Assembly (NCBI GenBank): GCA_014529385.2
Contig: CM043944.1
Span: 82,020,384-82,084,383 of the forward strand
Source of the DNA: Adiantum capillus-veneris
Lineage: Eukaryota > Streptophyta > Polypodiopsida > Polypodiales > Pteridaceae
DNA length: 64,000 nucleotides
Direction: 5' to 3'
Shown in pieces: positions 1 through 10,313 of the stretch. Position numbers and translations under genes: made by a program. The notes beneath the pieces are model-generated. The model saw nothing but the letters and a program-made list of their open reading frames with translations. It was not told the DNA's origin and did no database searches. The first letter of the stretch is position 1. Each line of letters opens with the position of its first letter.

Positions 1-652
1 TATGGTTTACAAAATGTGTCTGCTGCTATACTTACAATTTTGCTTGACCATGTACTCCAGCAAGAGAATTGACAAAGTAGCATTTTCTTTTCACAATATC
101 AATTGCAATTAAACTCCAATGTGAGCTATAAAAACAAGCCTCAGTTAGCCTTCTAACGTGAATTAGCAAATTCTCTTCACAAGGTGTAGGTAGAAAACTT
201 ACCTCTCATGATAAGGAATCAAGAAAAATTCACAGATTTCCAAGTCCACATGAGTCAACCACTTTGTGAGCTCTCTAATGTTTGTCTCTGTCCTGAGAAA
301 TTGGGAGATAGCAGGGTCTAAAATCTCCACCTTTTGTTGAAGGTCTGGCTCATATGAATGCATCATTAACCTGGTAAAGAGTTCTTGTTATATAAAGAGT
401 TCTTGCTATAAACAAAAATACAGAGGAAAACAAAAACAACCTAAGGCATGTGATAAGGAGTGGAGAATTCATCTCCTTGGTCCAGTCCTTGAGAATTTCC
501 AAGGTCTCAGAGTCAAGTGAATTGTAATCCTCCCTAGGATCCTCCCCACTGAATAGAGTGACAACAAAACCAGTAGGATTGACACTCCTCAAGAGGGGCA
601 CTGGCTGAGGTTCCAACAGGTCAAGCTCCTTTCTCTCTGCAATTTCCTTGTC
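1..652 (-). pseudogene. Ulp1/C48 cysteine protease-like domain, in frame after the H3-like ORF, partial at window edge
   Basis: Downstream of the TAA at 653-655 the H3-like frame stays open from 652 to 441 (acidic, with LLEPQPVPLL and EILKDW). Two introns with clean GT-AG ends then restore frame: 440-371 (70 nt) and 202-126 (77 nt), giving exons 203-370 and 36-125; a third donor is at 35-34. The exons read ELTKWLTHVDLEICEFFLIPYH, then SHWSLIAIDIVKRKCYFVNSL (split here for length: SHWSLIAIDI plus VKRKCYFVNSL). This is the C48 pattern of a hydrophobic strand, catalytic His-Trp, then xxDSL; here the catalytic Asp position is Asn (VNSL). The catalytic Cys would lie off the left edge. C48 enzymes cleave SUMO or related modifiers. 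Frame continuity through two introns argues against chance. The stop and the Asn may mean a decayed gene, or a non-catalytic domain. Confidence 0.68.
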
Positions 653-1363
653 TTACTTGGCTCTCTTTTTCCTTTCCTTTTCCTCTTCTTCAGTAATATC
701 AAAAACTCCTACTTCAGGCTCCTTGGGCTTCCTCCATGGAGGAATGTTGAGAATATTGAATGCCTTTATATCATGCATAGGGACAGGCTCCAAAATTTTT
801 GAAAACCTGTATGTCAGCCTCCTAAGAGTGATCATGTCTTTGTCCATCAGAGTAACCCTATGGGCATGAGCTGCACAAATATAGGCATCTTGGAAAATCT
901 CAATCATAAAGTCCTCAGAAGCCTCCTGGATACATGCCAATGGAGTACTAGTCCACCTCATGGAAATCTTATACTCCTCTACAACTTGTCTGCACAGTCT
1001 CTGGAAGGGCAGTTTGGGAATTGCAAGATTGATAGCCTTTATGGCCTTCCTTATCTCTCTTAGACATTTGACCCCCTGCTTGAACTTTCTCTTTGTAAGG
1101 AGAGGCTTAAGCTGCACAGGCTTGGAAGCTTTCCTCTGATGTGTATCTTTCCTTTTGCTTGTTTTAGGGTCGGGTAGAGAAGAATCCTTCCTCTGAGATT
1201 TGGTCTTCTTTGTGCCAGCAGAGGTTGGTTTGCCAGGATCTTTAGAAGTGGATGGTTGGTTTGGTAAAGTACTAGCTGAAGCTTTGCTAGGCTTAGGAAT
1301 CTCTTCTTCATCTTTGGATAGAGGCTCATCAACTTTCCTTGCAGTCTTCTTGGTCCTTGCCAT
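653..1363 (-). CDS. Divergent histone H3-like protein with long tail and C-terminal extension
   Basis: 236 codons from the ATG at 1361-1363 to a TAA at 653-655. The tail starts MARTKKTARK, as in canonical H3 (MARTKQTARK), keeping K4 and K9, then becomes a Lys/Ser/Pro-rich stretch to about residue 95. Residues 98-187 follow the H3 fold: LREIRK (alpha-N), KLPFQRL (alpha-1), IQEASE (alpha-2), CAAHAHRVTLM (where H3 has CAIHAKRVTIM, so C110 and H113 equivalents remain) and KDMITLRRL (alpha-3). Loop 1 has canonical length, without the insertion usual in CENH3. Beyond the fold lies a charged extension (about 188-236). The start was chosen because MARTKK matches H3; the reading frame extends upstream only through non-ATG codons. 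After the TAA the same frame continues into an Ulp1-like domain (1-652), so the stop probably truncates a fusion. H3-like identity is seen in the sequence; a chromatin role is inference. Confidence 0.82.
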   Translation of the reverse strand: MARTKKTARKVDEPLSKDEEEIPKPSKASASTLPNQPSTSKDPGKPTSAGTKKTKSQRKDSSLPDPKTSKRKDTHQRKASKPVQLKPLLTKRKFKQGVKCLREIRKAIKAINLAIPKLPFQRLCRQVVEEYKISMRWTSTPLACIQEASEDFMIEIFQDAYICAAHAHRVTLMDKDMITLRRLTYRFSKILEPVPMHDIKAFNILNIPPWRKPKEPEVGVFDITEEEEKERKKRAK

Positions 1364-1838
1364 CTTCAAAAGGAATAGGAATGATTGTTGCACAACAAAC
1401 AACAAACATTAGTAACAAACAACAAACATTTTTTTCCTATTATGACACCCCATGCGGGATAACCATAGCATTGGAAGTTTCCACCTTCCAAGCGGCTCGC
1501 GACCGAGTGACACCCCGTAGGCGAAATAGCAAAGCGAGGAAAAAGTTCACACATACAAAGATCGCACACGGGGTGACGGGGTGACGATTGTTCTTCTTGG
1601 TCCTTGCCATCTTCAAAAGGAATAGGAATGATTGCTGCACAACAAACAACAAACATTAGTTACAAACAACAAACATTTTTTTCCTATTATGACACCCCGT
1701 GCGGGATAACCATAGCATTGGAAGTTTTCACCTTCCAAGCGGCTCGCGACCGAGTGACACCCCGTAGGCAAAATAGCAAAGCGAGGAAAAAGTTCACACA
1801 TACAAAGATCGGGCACGGGGTGATGGGGTGACAATTGT
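1345..1838. repeat. 247-bp tandem duplication covering the H3-like start codon
   Basis: Two near-identical 247-bp units, 1345-1591 and 1592-1838. Each holds the ATG plus first codons of the H3-like gene on the minus strand and an AT-rich upstream part. Within each unit a segment of about 145 bp is bounded by inverted CACCCCGTGC / GCACGGGGTG motifs (near 1445 and 1570; 1690 and 1815), like a small inverted-repeat insertion. The duplication puts a second MARTKK start at 1608-1610; it reads 57 codons to a stop at 1440, so a transcript from upstream would meet this short upstream ORF before the real ATG at 1363. Confidence 0.9.
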
Positions 1839-2476
1839 TCCAAGTGCGGGTAAAATTGGGTTGTGAAAGCGCCGCAAGAATCGGATAATAGCGCAGCAAG
1901 AATCGGAAAAAATTGGGCAAGAATGTGCTCGATTTGAGTGCTTCTCGGGCTTGTATAGGGAGCTATGCGCAACTCCCTAGGTGCACAACTCCCTAGGCGC
2001 ATACTAGCCGTTGGGCACAAACTTAGAGGCGGAAACTGCTTGGCACACCCCCCGAGGCGGCATTTTTGGCCATATAAACAACCTACCCAACCCAGTTTTC
2101 CGCTCATTGTCCTTCACAAGGCTAGAAATAAAGCCTCCAAGCGACACCCCGCGACACCCCGTGCACAAATTTTGAAGGTGTCGACCGCTTACCCAGTGAC
2201 ACGCCGTAAGCGAATTTATTGAGTGCCAACTCTCTCCTCACCCTCAAAGCTCGCATAGCAAGTGACACAATTTGTTGTAATTCTTTCTTGCTTGCTTAGA
2301 TTTACAACTTGCATACTTGTTTGTAAACCATTATTAGTTTTTTGCATTATTAAGGAAGGGTAGTTTATTGATATATTTTAGTCATAGAAGAAATATATTT
2401 CTTAATGTCATGTCTACTTCTTAATGTCTTGATGGACTTCTCTTTTCTCTTTCTCAGACATTTGTGGATTGTCCTA
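1839..2476 (+). promoter_or_regulatory. Divergent intergenic region with TATA box for the plus-strand gene
   Basis: GC-richer stretch with several GACACCCCG motifs (about 2140-2190) related to those in the neighbouring duplication, and direct repeats of AACTCCCTAGG near 1970-1995. A TATA box (CATATAAACA, 2071-2080) faces the plus-strand gene. A pyrimidine tract followed by CAG near 2440-2458 looks like a splice acceptor just before the likely start at 2477, so an intron in the 5' leader is possible. No ORF here is convincing. Confidence 0.45.
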
Positions 2477-3848
2477 ATGGATACAGAGGATATGCAAGAG
2501 ACCGCTGATGAGAGGCTGATGTCTTTTCTTTACAAAGTTAATGAACTTGCAAGATTTCAAAGTGTCAAAGAGATTTTTAATGATGCCTTTGAGCTTCAAC
2601 TACTTGTGGATGGCTTCTCCACACAAATTAGTGAATTGATAGAGATATATACAGCATTGACCAAAGATCACATGCTTGATAATCTTGTTCATTTTCTTGA
2701 TATATGCAAAGCAGGTAGCTTGGCAAGGACAGGTATTGCAAAGAAGTGTTCAAGCCTTCATCCAGACTGGAAAAAGATCATAAAGCCTTGCAAATTTCAT
2801 GGTAATATGCATTGCCAGTTGGTAGAGTATGACCTTGGACTTATCATTTTCTTCAGTGTACTCTCAACACCAGAGGGCAAACAGATTCCAAAGCAGATTT
2901 CTCAGGCTGAGGAGGACCAGGAGGAAGAGGAGGAAGAGGAGAGGGAGATGGAGTTCCATGAAGAGGAAGAGAAACTACAAAGCATTGAGATGTTGGACAT
3001 TGCAAAATTTAAAGCAGAAAACATCACTAAAGTGGAGAATGTTGACATTGAGGATGAAGATGTTGATCCTTTGCATTGCACAACAACATTTTCCACATAC
3101 AAAGTTAACAAAAAGGAATATGTTTTGCTGAATGACATTCAACATCTTTTTGATCTAAGGGAAGTTTTGGCTGAGTGGGGATGTAATGACATAGGATTCA
3201 TTGATTACTCTTCTTGCTCCTTAGCAGTCTTGGACACAGAGGCAGAAAATTTTATTGACAGCTCAAGTGTTGGAAAGCTTGTGCAGGACATTGTTCTGAG
3301 ATATGAGCAACAGGGTGTACGTTTTGAAGAGGAGTTCAATGAGATCCAAAAAAGGCTTAAAATAGAGTATATGGGAGAGGAAAAGACCAGAGATTATGAA
3401 GTAAGGGAAACTAGATCCATTGATATATGGGAACCTGCCTTTTTTGAGGAGGATGAGTCTCCTAAGGTATGTTTATGACCATTTTTCTTTGTCTAATTAA
3501 TGTGCCAAACAATTAACCAAGACATATTTTTGCAGATTGAAATACTGGACACAGACAAATTCCTTGGCAGGGGGAAGGGTTCCAGACCATTAAATTTAGG
3601 AAGGAGCCAGAGCTTGGGACACTTTATTGGGAAGCTCAACAAAGAGACTGTCATTATATTCCATAACAAGTTTACAAGAGAACCATTGCGGCCAATGCTT
3701 GCAATTAAAGCACTTGCAAAGGTTGTTGGTTCATATCAGCTTTCTCCAGGGTTAGAGAAGTTAATATTGGTGGAAAAGGAGGAAGCCATCAGAATTTTTG
3801 GATTCTTCCCTGGACTTATTGGTTCTAGAGCTAGTTATTTTGCCACAA
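2477..3848 (+). pseudogene. Unrecognised acidic protein gene, exons 1-2, split by the CACTA element
   Basis: Exon 2477-3466 (330 codons) is followed by a 69-nt GT-AG phase-0 intron (3467-3535) and a second exon from 3536 whose frame runs to the CACTA insertion after 3848. With the element and one CAA copy removed, the frame continues from 11361 to a TGA at 11405-11407, so the element sits inside a coding exon. The protein is about 450 residues with a Glu-rich tract near residues 150-180 and an acidic middle; the second exon is basic (FLGRGKGSRP). No transmembrane segment or known domain was recognised. Start 2477 (MDTEDMQ) is preferred because the upstream ATGs lie in what looks like a pyrimidine-rich intron end. 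Apart from the insertion, the visible frame has no stop, so the rest may have been functional until recently. Confidence 0.6.
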
Positions 3849-4090
3849 CACTACAAGAGGTTGTGTGCTCTTGTGACGCTGTTAGCGACGGAAATACATT
3901 GGGTTTTTATAACCCCCGGCGTCGCTAAAACCGTCGCTAAGAGCGTCGCTACGAGAGCGTCGCTATATGCGTCGCTATAAGCGTCGCTATATAGCGACGC
4001 CTATAGCGACGTTTACACAAATGACTATAGCGACGCTTATAGCGACGCTACAGAGCCATAAATAGCGACGCTTATAGCGACGCCCGAGAG
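3849..4090. repeat. CACTA left terminal and subterminal repeats
   Basis: 12-bp TIR followed by about a dozen copies of a 10-bp motif (GCGTCGCTAT and its complement ATAGCGACGC) between about 3920 and 4083. The motif changes orientation near 3990, making the block largely self-complementary. Confidence 0.88.
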
Positions 4091-4100
4091 ATTTTTTTTT

Positions 4101-4129
4101 GGTGGCAGGGCATTGAATGCCCTGCCACC
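4101..4129. repeat. 29-nt palindrome at inner edge of left subterminal block
   Basis: Arms GGTGGCAGGGCATT and AATGCCCTGCCACC pair perfectly (14 bp) around a single G. It sits 10 nt inside the last subterminal repeat. A palindrome of the same geometry but different sequence occurs at the other end (11155-11183). Confidence 0.9.
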
Positions 4130-4447
4130 CATCAACCATATTGTACTTGATTCACTTTTTAAAAAAACTGCAAAGATAGATAATAGACCCAAAATAATCA
4201 CCCACAAGACGCATTGTTTGCAAAATTGACAATTGTACACATCAGAGGCAAAATGAATTGATTGGCAAATGTAATAATGACAATTGTACAACATCATAGG
4301 CATAAAGAATTGATTGGCAAAAGGAACTGCGGTGACAAATGTAATAATATACATGGTTCAAAAAGACGTATAAAATCCGTCGCTTGATACATAAGCTATG
4401 AGAAACCCTAAACTAATGCTATCTAGCTACGGCTAAACTGACGTCGT
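4130..4447. other. CACTA 3' non-coding region
   Basis: AT-rich stretch between the left subterminal block and the stop of the Transposase_24 gene, probably its 3' untranslated region. It contains an imperfect direct repeat (about 4230-4275 and 4279-4325, sharing GAATTGATTGGCAAA). No gene seen. Confidence 0.55.
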
Positions 4448-5761
4448 CTAATCAGACGTCTCATCACGTCCAAGCGGCATATCTATCGGATTCTGCAAAA
4501 AAAGACAATAAGACAGCTTTCAGTAAGTATAAACATATAACGACATTTATAAAACAATGCAAAAAATAAAAAAGAGTAAACCCTAATACTAACCATGCCA
4601 CCGCGAGAACTGAGAATGTCCATCAGGGCGTTTAAGCCCTTCCTGCCTGCGTACTCGCGCTCGTACGGTGTGGGATCACGTCCTGTCATCGACCACTGTC
4701 AAAACATACAAAGATTTCATTATGTTAGAACTAAAAAACTCATAAACCCTAAAGTATCGAACATGCATAAAGAGCAATGTGAAAAGACTTACAAAATCGG
4801 CCTCAAATGATGCCCATCCACCGCTCCCCAAGTGGTGCGAGCTCCCTGCCTCTACTCGCGCTCTGGCTGCATCCTTTTGTTGCTTCCACTTGTCGGGATT
4901 CTCGCGCGCTGCTTTCTTCGCATTCTTCCAATCTTCTTTGGCCAACCAATCTGGCCTGTTCCACCCATTCTTGATTGCTTTTTGCACTTCGGAACGCTTG
5001 TGTTTGCAGTATTCGCGCATTCGAATCTTCATCAGGTCTTCATTGAAGCGCTGATCCTGTGTTGGAACGGGAAACTCATCATGAAGTATGCTGATGACTC
5101 TGTTTTTTAAATCACTTGGTACTTCACTCCATTTGTTTAGTATGTAGTGTCTAAACAGCTGGGAGCAAAGACCACGCATGCGCGAGATCACATTCTTGCC
5201 GTCATCATCCATGATGATGCCGCCGCTCATGTCGACGGAGTAAGGCAAGCCCTCTGGCCGGTGACGCGTGAACCTGGGTGTCCCGGAAGGGGTATCTAGC
5301 GGCGTGTCGATGGGGGTACGGACGTCAGGTGTCTCCACCGGCGTCTGGGCCCCGAAGCGAGGAGTGTCGAGTGGGGTGGCTCCTGGTGGAGTAGGTAGAG
5401 GTGTGTAGCTTCTAGGAACAGTCAGCCGTGCAAAACCTGGCGTAGATGGCGATGCTGTGGCTGGTGTGGAGGCGGGCAAAGAAGGGGAGGGTAAAGAGCC
5501 TCGTCGAACACGAGGCGGTGTGGAGGCATCGGTGGCGGAATCCCCACAACAACCGCCACCGCCACCACTAGAGCGTCGGTGTCTAGACGAGTGTGAAGCT
5601 CGTCTCGTCGACGCCGAAGCTTCGGAGCGCGCCGAATGCTCCGAAAGAGAGGGAGATGCGGATGGTGTAGGAACGCGCGATGATGCGCCAGAGCGATGAT
5701 GCTCCACGTACCACTGTCTCTGCTGCGGTGACAAAGAAGAAAGAAACTCCTCATCATCCAT
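4448..5761 (-). CDS. CACTA accessory transposase, Transposase_24 family (TNPA-like)
   Basis: Three exons with GT-AG phase-0 junctions: 4793-5761, 4594-4695 and 4448-4492; 371 residues, uninterrupted. Starts MDDEEFLSSLSPQQRQW, then Ser/Pro/Thr-rich repeats (TPxDTP types, residues 45-190), then the Transposase_24 (Ptta/En/Spm) region from about 215 (HYILNKWSEVPSDLK, REYCKHKRSEV, WLAKEDWKNAKK, HHLGSGGWASFEADF). Exon 2 carries TGRDPTPYEREYAG, the usual end of the domain. The family is thought to bind subterminal repeats and act with TNP2 in excision. The gene lies just downstream of TNP2 in the same orientation, as in other CACTA elements. The ATG at 5759-5761 follows a splice-acceptor-like AATGCAG, so a short 5' exon may exist. 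Confidence 0.85.
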
Positions 5762-6015
5762 ACCTGCATTAAACACACGAATATTTAAACTTAATATTGA
5801 ATGAATAGAGTAGACAATGACGCAAAGACCATTAAATACAATGACGTAATGACGCAATGAATCGAGTGATAGAAGAGGCAAGTCGAAAACTCAGAATTTT
5901 CAATCAAAAGATGTGAGCGCGAGTAGAAAAGAGCGTTATACACCATGGAAGGTACTTAGAGAGCCAGAGCTTTTACAACACGGAGCAAAATTGTTCAAAT
6001 ACAATATTTGTGGCT

Positions 6016-9000
6016 TTAAGAGATCTCTCTCTCATCCTCGCATAACTCAGCATAACTTCCTATATCTATATAGAGCTCTCCGTTTAAACACATATCCTCT
6101 GTTTCATTTTGTAGATCGTCTGCATGCACCCCATATAGAGTAGTAGCATCTTGATGCTCGTCTGGCACCACCGCAGCGGCTTCTGATTGAGCATCTTCTC
6201 TGATCTCCTCCATTGATGTCGTTGTGATTGGCACATGGTAGCCTTCATACGTCCTTGCACTATGAGGGGCTACCTCTATGACGTACCACCAGTTTGATGT
6301 AGACTTTGTAGGATGAAATATTACCTGCCAGAGCCACATAACTTACATGAGAGCTTTCAACAACATAACTTGTAAAAGGGGGATGTTAACTATTTATATA
6401 CTTACTTGTTCACAATGCTCGGGTAGTACGAAAGTGTCTCTTAGGTCAATCCATTTCTTAGTAGAATCCACCTTAAGAAAACCAGACTCTCCTCTACGCA
6501 CAGTAGCGTTGCGACCCTCCATGATTATCTTGAACCATTGCACGTCGAACAAGTCGAAAAAAAATCCTCTGTAATCGATCCTCAAAATCTCTTGCAGCGT
6601 GCCGAAGTAAGTGAGTTCCGCTACCACAGGATCTGCATCAGAGGAACGTCGTCGACTAGACTGTTGCCTTGATTCCACAATCTTGAGTAAAACGCTTTTT
6701 GTCGATTCGTTCCACCCTAAAATGTCGACCTTTACACCATGCTGCTGTGTATGACTTATACTACAACGAACAAAGATTATGAGGGTTGGTAGGCTCTCCA
6801 GAACCGCTCATGAAGGTTGGTAGGCTCTCCAGAACCGCTGGATAGTGCATCGGTGGTCGTCTTCCCCGTCTCCACTGGATTCGTGCCCTTTGTCGCTCTT
6901 GCTTTGCATCCTCATATTGTGAAATCCACTTTTGCATCACTGGATTGTGAAGCATGCAAAATCGGTTGATTTTAGCCTCTAGATCTTCCGTCATCTTCTT
7001 CTCAACACCAAGATTGCACATGACAATCCCAGATATGCGCTCATCATCTATGGTTCGCCATAGCGTGTCCCGGGATTTATCAAATCCGTCTAGCCACTCT
7101 TCAATGTACACTAGGGACTCTGATACCAACCAACCTTCTGCCATGCTACCCTCCGGACGTGCCTTTTGACGCACATATCCCTTAAGCGTTTTCATGAAAC
7201 GCTCTAAGAAGAACATCCATCTGGAATGAACTGTGCCAACTATTTCCACCTCATCAACTATGTGAACAAGAAGATGCACCTGAATGGTTAGCATGGTAGT
7301 AGGAAAATGTTTCTCAAACATGCACACAAGCTCCGCAGCATTTAGTTTGGCGAATGGTATGGAGTCTACGTTGATCTCCTTTTGTGAGATCCATTGCACC
7401 AGCTTTGCAAGTTTGTATATTGTGTTACGGATGTCGAGAGACAAACATCCCTCAATGGCAACCGGTAAAATAAACTGTATAGTATGTGCAGCAATGATAT
7501 TAAAGTCCACATTTTATGTAATGATATTAAAGACCACTATGAACGTACCTGACACATTTTATGCCAATCGTGTGACTTCAAACCGGTAAGCTTTCCTTCT
7601 TTAGTAAAACACGTTCGGAGCGAGTGCATTATGCCAGTGGGGGTCCGCAAAGATCGAATGGCCTCTTTTACTTTGCGTTCTTGGGCTCCTGTGAAAATCC
7701 ATGGTGCTTTAGGGAGTTTTATCGATCCATCAGACGCTGTTTGCGGCCAATATTGCTCCATACGATCCACATTTCTAAGGTCAACTCTGGCTCCCAAAGT
7801 ATCTTTCTTGCCGGTCAAATGGTCCCATAGTAGATTACCCACATTCTTGAATATGTGCATTGGATCGAGCAAGTGATTGATCATGAGTCGGGGCCAGTAT
7901 GGTAACTCGTACCATAGAGATAGTCTCTTCATCCCTGGAGGCAATCCGTCATCGCACATCTCCTTCTGCTCTAACCATGCTTGTGCAGACATCCTTGGTG
8001 GCTCTCTTCCCAAAAAGCTGTCGCGTAACACATGATTCTCTGGAAGATACGCTTGATGACCTTCGTAGATTTGCTTCTTCAGTGAGGGTGCCCTACGTGC
8101 ATTCAGTCTAGGTCCACATGTGACACATGCTCTATATCCGCTTGTTTGAAGCCCTGCATGTATACACATGATAATAGATCAACTATGGGAAAAAACAATA
8201 TTTACAGTGTCTGAGTAGTGAGTGTCAATAGATCACCTGAGCATTCTGTTAGCCCGGGATAGTCATGCATGGTCCACATTAGAATGCCTCTGATCAAAGC
8301 ATTCCGTCGTCCTGTGTGTCGGCTCATATCCACCACCTCTATGCCAATCCACAATTGTTGTAGCTCTTGCAATAGTGGACGAAGATACACATCCATATTC
8401 CCCACTTTATATCGCCCTGGCACAATCAAGCTTAGCCATAGGTGCCCCTTCTTCGTAGTCAACCACGGGGGAATGTTGTAGTTGACGATGACAACGGGCC
8501 ATACACTGTAAGATGTTGATCTTTGACCAAATGGATTTACGCCATCCATAGCCAGGCCTAAGCGCAAATTTCGAGCTTCCCTGGCAAAATCCGACCATGT
8601 TCCATCTATATGTTTCCAGGCTGCGCAATCTGCAGGAATTCGTAGCACACCATCCGAAGATTTATTCTCCTCATGCCATGATGCTAGGGCGGCCATGGAC
8701 TTACATTCGAAGAAATGCTTGATGCGAGGAAGCAGAGGAAAATGTCGCAAAACCTTTTGTGGAATTTTTGTCCCGTGGAGATCTACTCAATATCTTTCGG
8801 AATCACATTTCGGACACTTCTCCATGTCTGTGTATTCCCCTCTGAGAAGAATGCAGTCATTAGGACAAGCGTGGATAGAATTGTAATCCATCCCCAAGTT
8901 TTGCAAAATCTTTCTTGCTTCATCTCGGGAATCTGGCATCACATTGTCAGCTGGTAGTATGTGCTCTTTCAACAATCTACACAACATAAAAATATGATAC

Positions 9001-9605
9001 AGTCGTGTAAAAATCTATCAGATCATTGTACATTTAGAGTTCTATTAAAGTAAACTAATTGTAATAGATCACCTGAAAAGCGCTGTGACGCTAGTGTCAC
9101 TCCATCCAAACTTTGCCTGCATGTTGAGAAGAACCAGGAGTGCTTTCAATCTAGACATACATGCTCCATTATACAATGGCGTATCGGCTTCACTTTTCAT
9201 ATCATCATAGATAAGCCTTTCTGAATCCATGATCGTCTCGATCATTTCATCAATCTCGGGCTCAAACATTGCCTCGTTGGGAATGTGCTCTGCATGATCA
9301 TCCCCCGAGCTGTCAGAGGCTACATCTTGTGGCCTCACATATGCTGCTTCACCAAAGCGCTTGCGAACACGTCTATTGGGTTGCAAGATTGCTGCTTGTT
9401 GGCCAGCGTCAGAGTCCGACGAGTTATAATTGGCAATAACTCGATCTATAATAGATGGATCGAACTTGCCAAATTCGCGAACGTGCTGCAAAGAAACACG
9501 TCTTGTCCGTCGCACAGCATGCTTGCATTGATTACAAGGACATAAGACCCTCGTTGAGAGATAGGTGTTTCGGTTGGACGGTCCCACATCCTCGTCGCTA
9601 CTCAT
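6016..9605 (-). pseudogene. CACTA TNP2-type transposase, five exons, disabled
   Basis: Exons 9605-9073, 8976-8237, 8153-7549, 7474-6406 and 6324-6016 join in frame with GT-AG ends. Restored length would be about 1,074 residues. Domain order: transposase-associated CPCNQCKH motif; Transposase_21 core (MDYNSIHACPNDCILLRGEY, RLGLAMDGVNPFG, STSYSVWPVV, HDWHKMC); DUF4218 (FILPVAIEG, HSRWMFFLERFMKTLKGYV); DUF4216 (ELTYFGTLQEIL, then VIFHP...WWYVIEV). Two lesions break it: TGA at 8787-8789 between SERY and the KVLRHFPLLPR motif, and a 31-bp tandem duplication (6784-6845) that shifts frame after DUF4218. Everything else is open, so the damage looks recent. It would catalyse cut-and-paste of CACTA ends. 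Confidence 0.9.
6784..6845. repeat. 31-bp tandem duplication that frameshifts the transposase
   Basis: GGTTGGTAGGCTCTCCAGAA begins at 6784 and again at 6815. Removing one 31-bp unit restores an open frame from the DUF4218 part through to DUF4216. Confidence 0.9.
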
Positions 9606-9670
9606 AATGAGGATAAAAAACTTATAACCTGGACAACAAATTTAATATTCTATTGGCATTCTTCGTCTTA

Positions 9671-9733
<63 letters not shown>
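9671..9733. repeat. (TC)n microsatellite
   Basis: About 31 uninterrupted TC units in the 5' region of the CACTA transposase gene. Confidence 0.97.
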
Positions 9734-9735
<2 letters not shown>

Positions 9736-10139
9736 ACCTCACATTCTCTAGTCATGTCCAATCCCCGCACACCTCGGTCTAGAGGTGCACGGAGATCAGA
9801 ACCACCGGGTTATAATCTCGTCTTTATTGGTCAATACCTATATTTGTGGGTACAAGAAATCTACACACCCACGTCTACATGATACTGCATGTAGTGGACA
9901 AAACCCCTTTGCCTCTTCTCTAGCTGTAGCACTTCACTTCATCTTAACATCTTTTCACAGTAGATCTTTTCACTGTTCGTCTAACTCTAAACCCTAAACC
10001 GTAAGTAATTCTTGCGTGGACTCGATCTAACGTAAATAAGCGTCAATCTAAATAAACGTAAATCTAACTAAAAATAAAGCTAAATCTAATTTAACGTAAG
10101 TCTAATGACTAGAGGTTGTCTAGATGGTCATTGTGTCGG
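9734..10139. other. CACTA 5' non-coding region
   Basis: Upstream of the transposase gene. Contains short ATCTAA/ACGTAA-type repeats (10020-10105) that recur at 10316-10410, on the other side of the captured HMA fragment. A 42-codon plus-strand frame from the ATG at about 9753 is too short to call. Confidence 0.5.
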
Positions 10140-10312
10140 GGATGTAGTGACTCTTGCCGCCCTGAAGATCCACCTTCTTCCCTATCTTCTGAAGACATTT
10201 CACCAGTACTTTTGGATCGACGGAGCCCACCATGAGTGAAGGCAGCAATACCCTATATTCCATTGAGGGCTTTCTTCACCCGCTTCATGCAGGCATCGCA
10301 GTCTATGGAGAC
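10140..10312 (-). pseudogene. Captured heavy-metal-associated (HMA) domain fragment
   Basis: Minus-strand translation from 10312 gives VSIDCDACMKRVKKALNGI, a stop, then after a frame change VGSVDPKVLVKCLQKIGKKV. Both pieces match successive parts of a plant HMA domain (CxxC metal site, then beta-strand and helix), as in HIPP-type metallochaperones. It lies inside the CACTA element and is flanked by a direct repeat (10020-10105 and 10316-10410). A host exon piece carried by the transposon is the simplest reading; it is not functional. Confidence 0.6.
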
Positions 10313-10313
10313 C

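Noticed and set aside
653-1363. The H3-like gene as a centromeric CENH3
   Set aside because: Loop 1 lacks the extra residues typical of CENH3, the tail start is canonical, and a second copy is dispersed and decayed. A divergent non-centromeric H3 family fits better, though it cannot be excluded from sequence alone.
5422-5778. Open frames antisense to or shifted from the Transposase_24 exon
   Set aside because: GC-rich repeat codons keep several frames open; only the spliced minus-strand frame has family motifs.
9753-9880. Short plus-strand ORF MSNPRTPRSRG... in the CACTA element
   Set aside because: 42 codons, no splice partner or homologous copy in the window.
9985-10000. Telomere-like CCCTAAACC
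   Set aside because: Too short to be an interstitial telomere; one and a half units.
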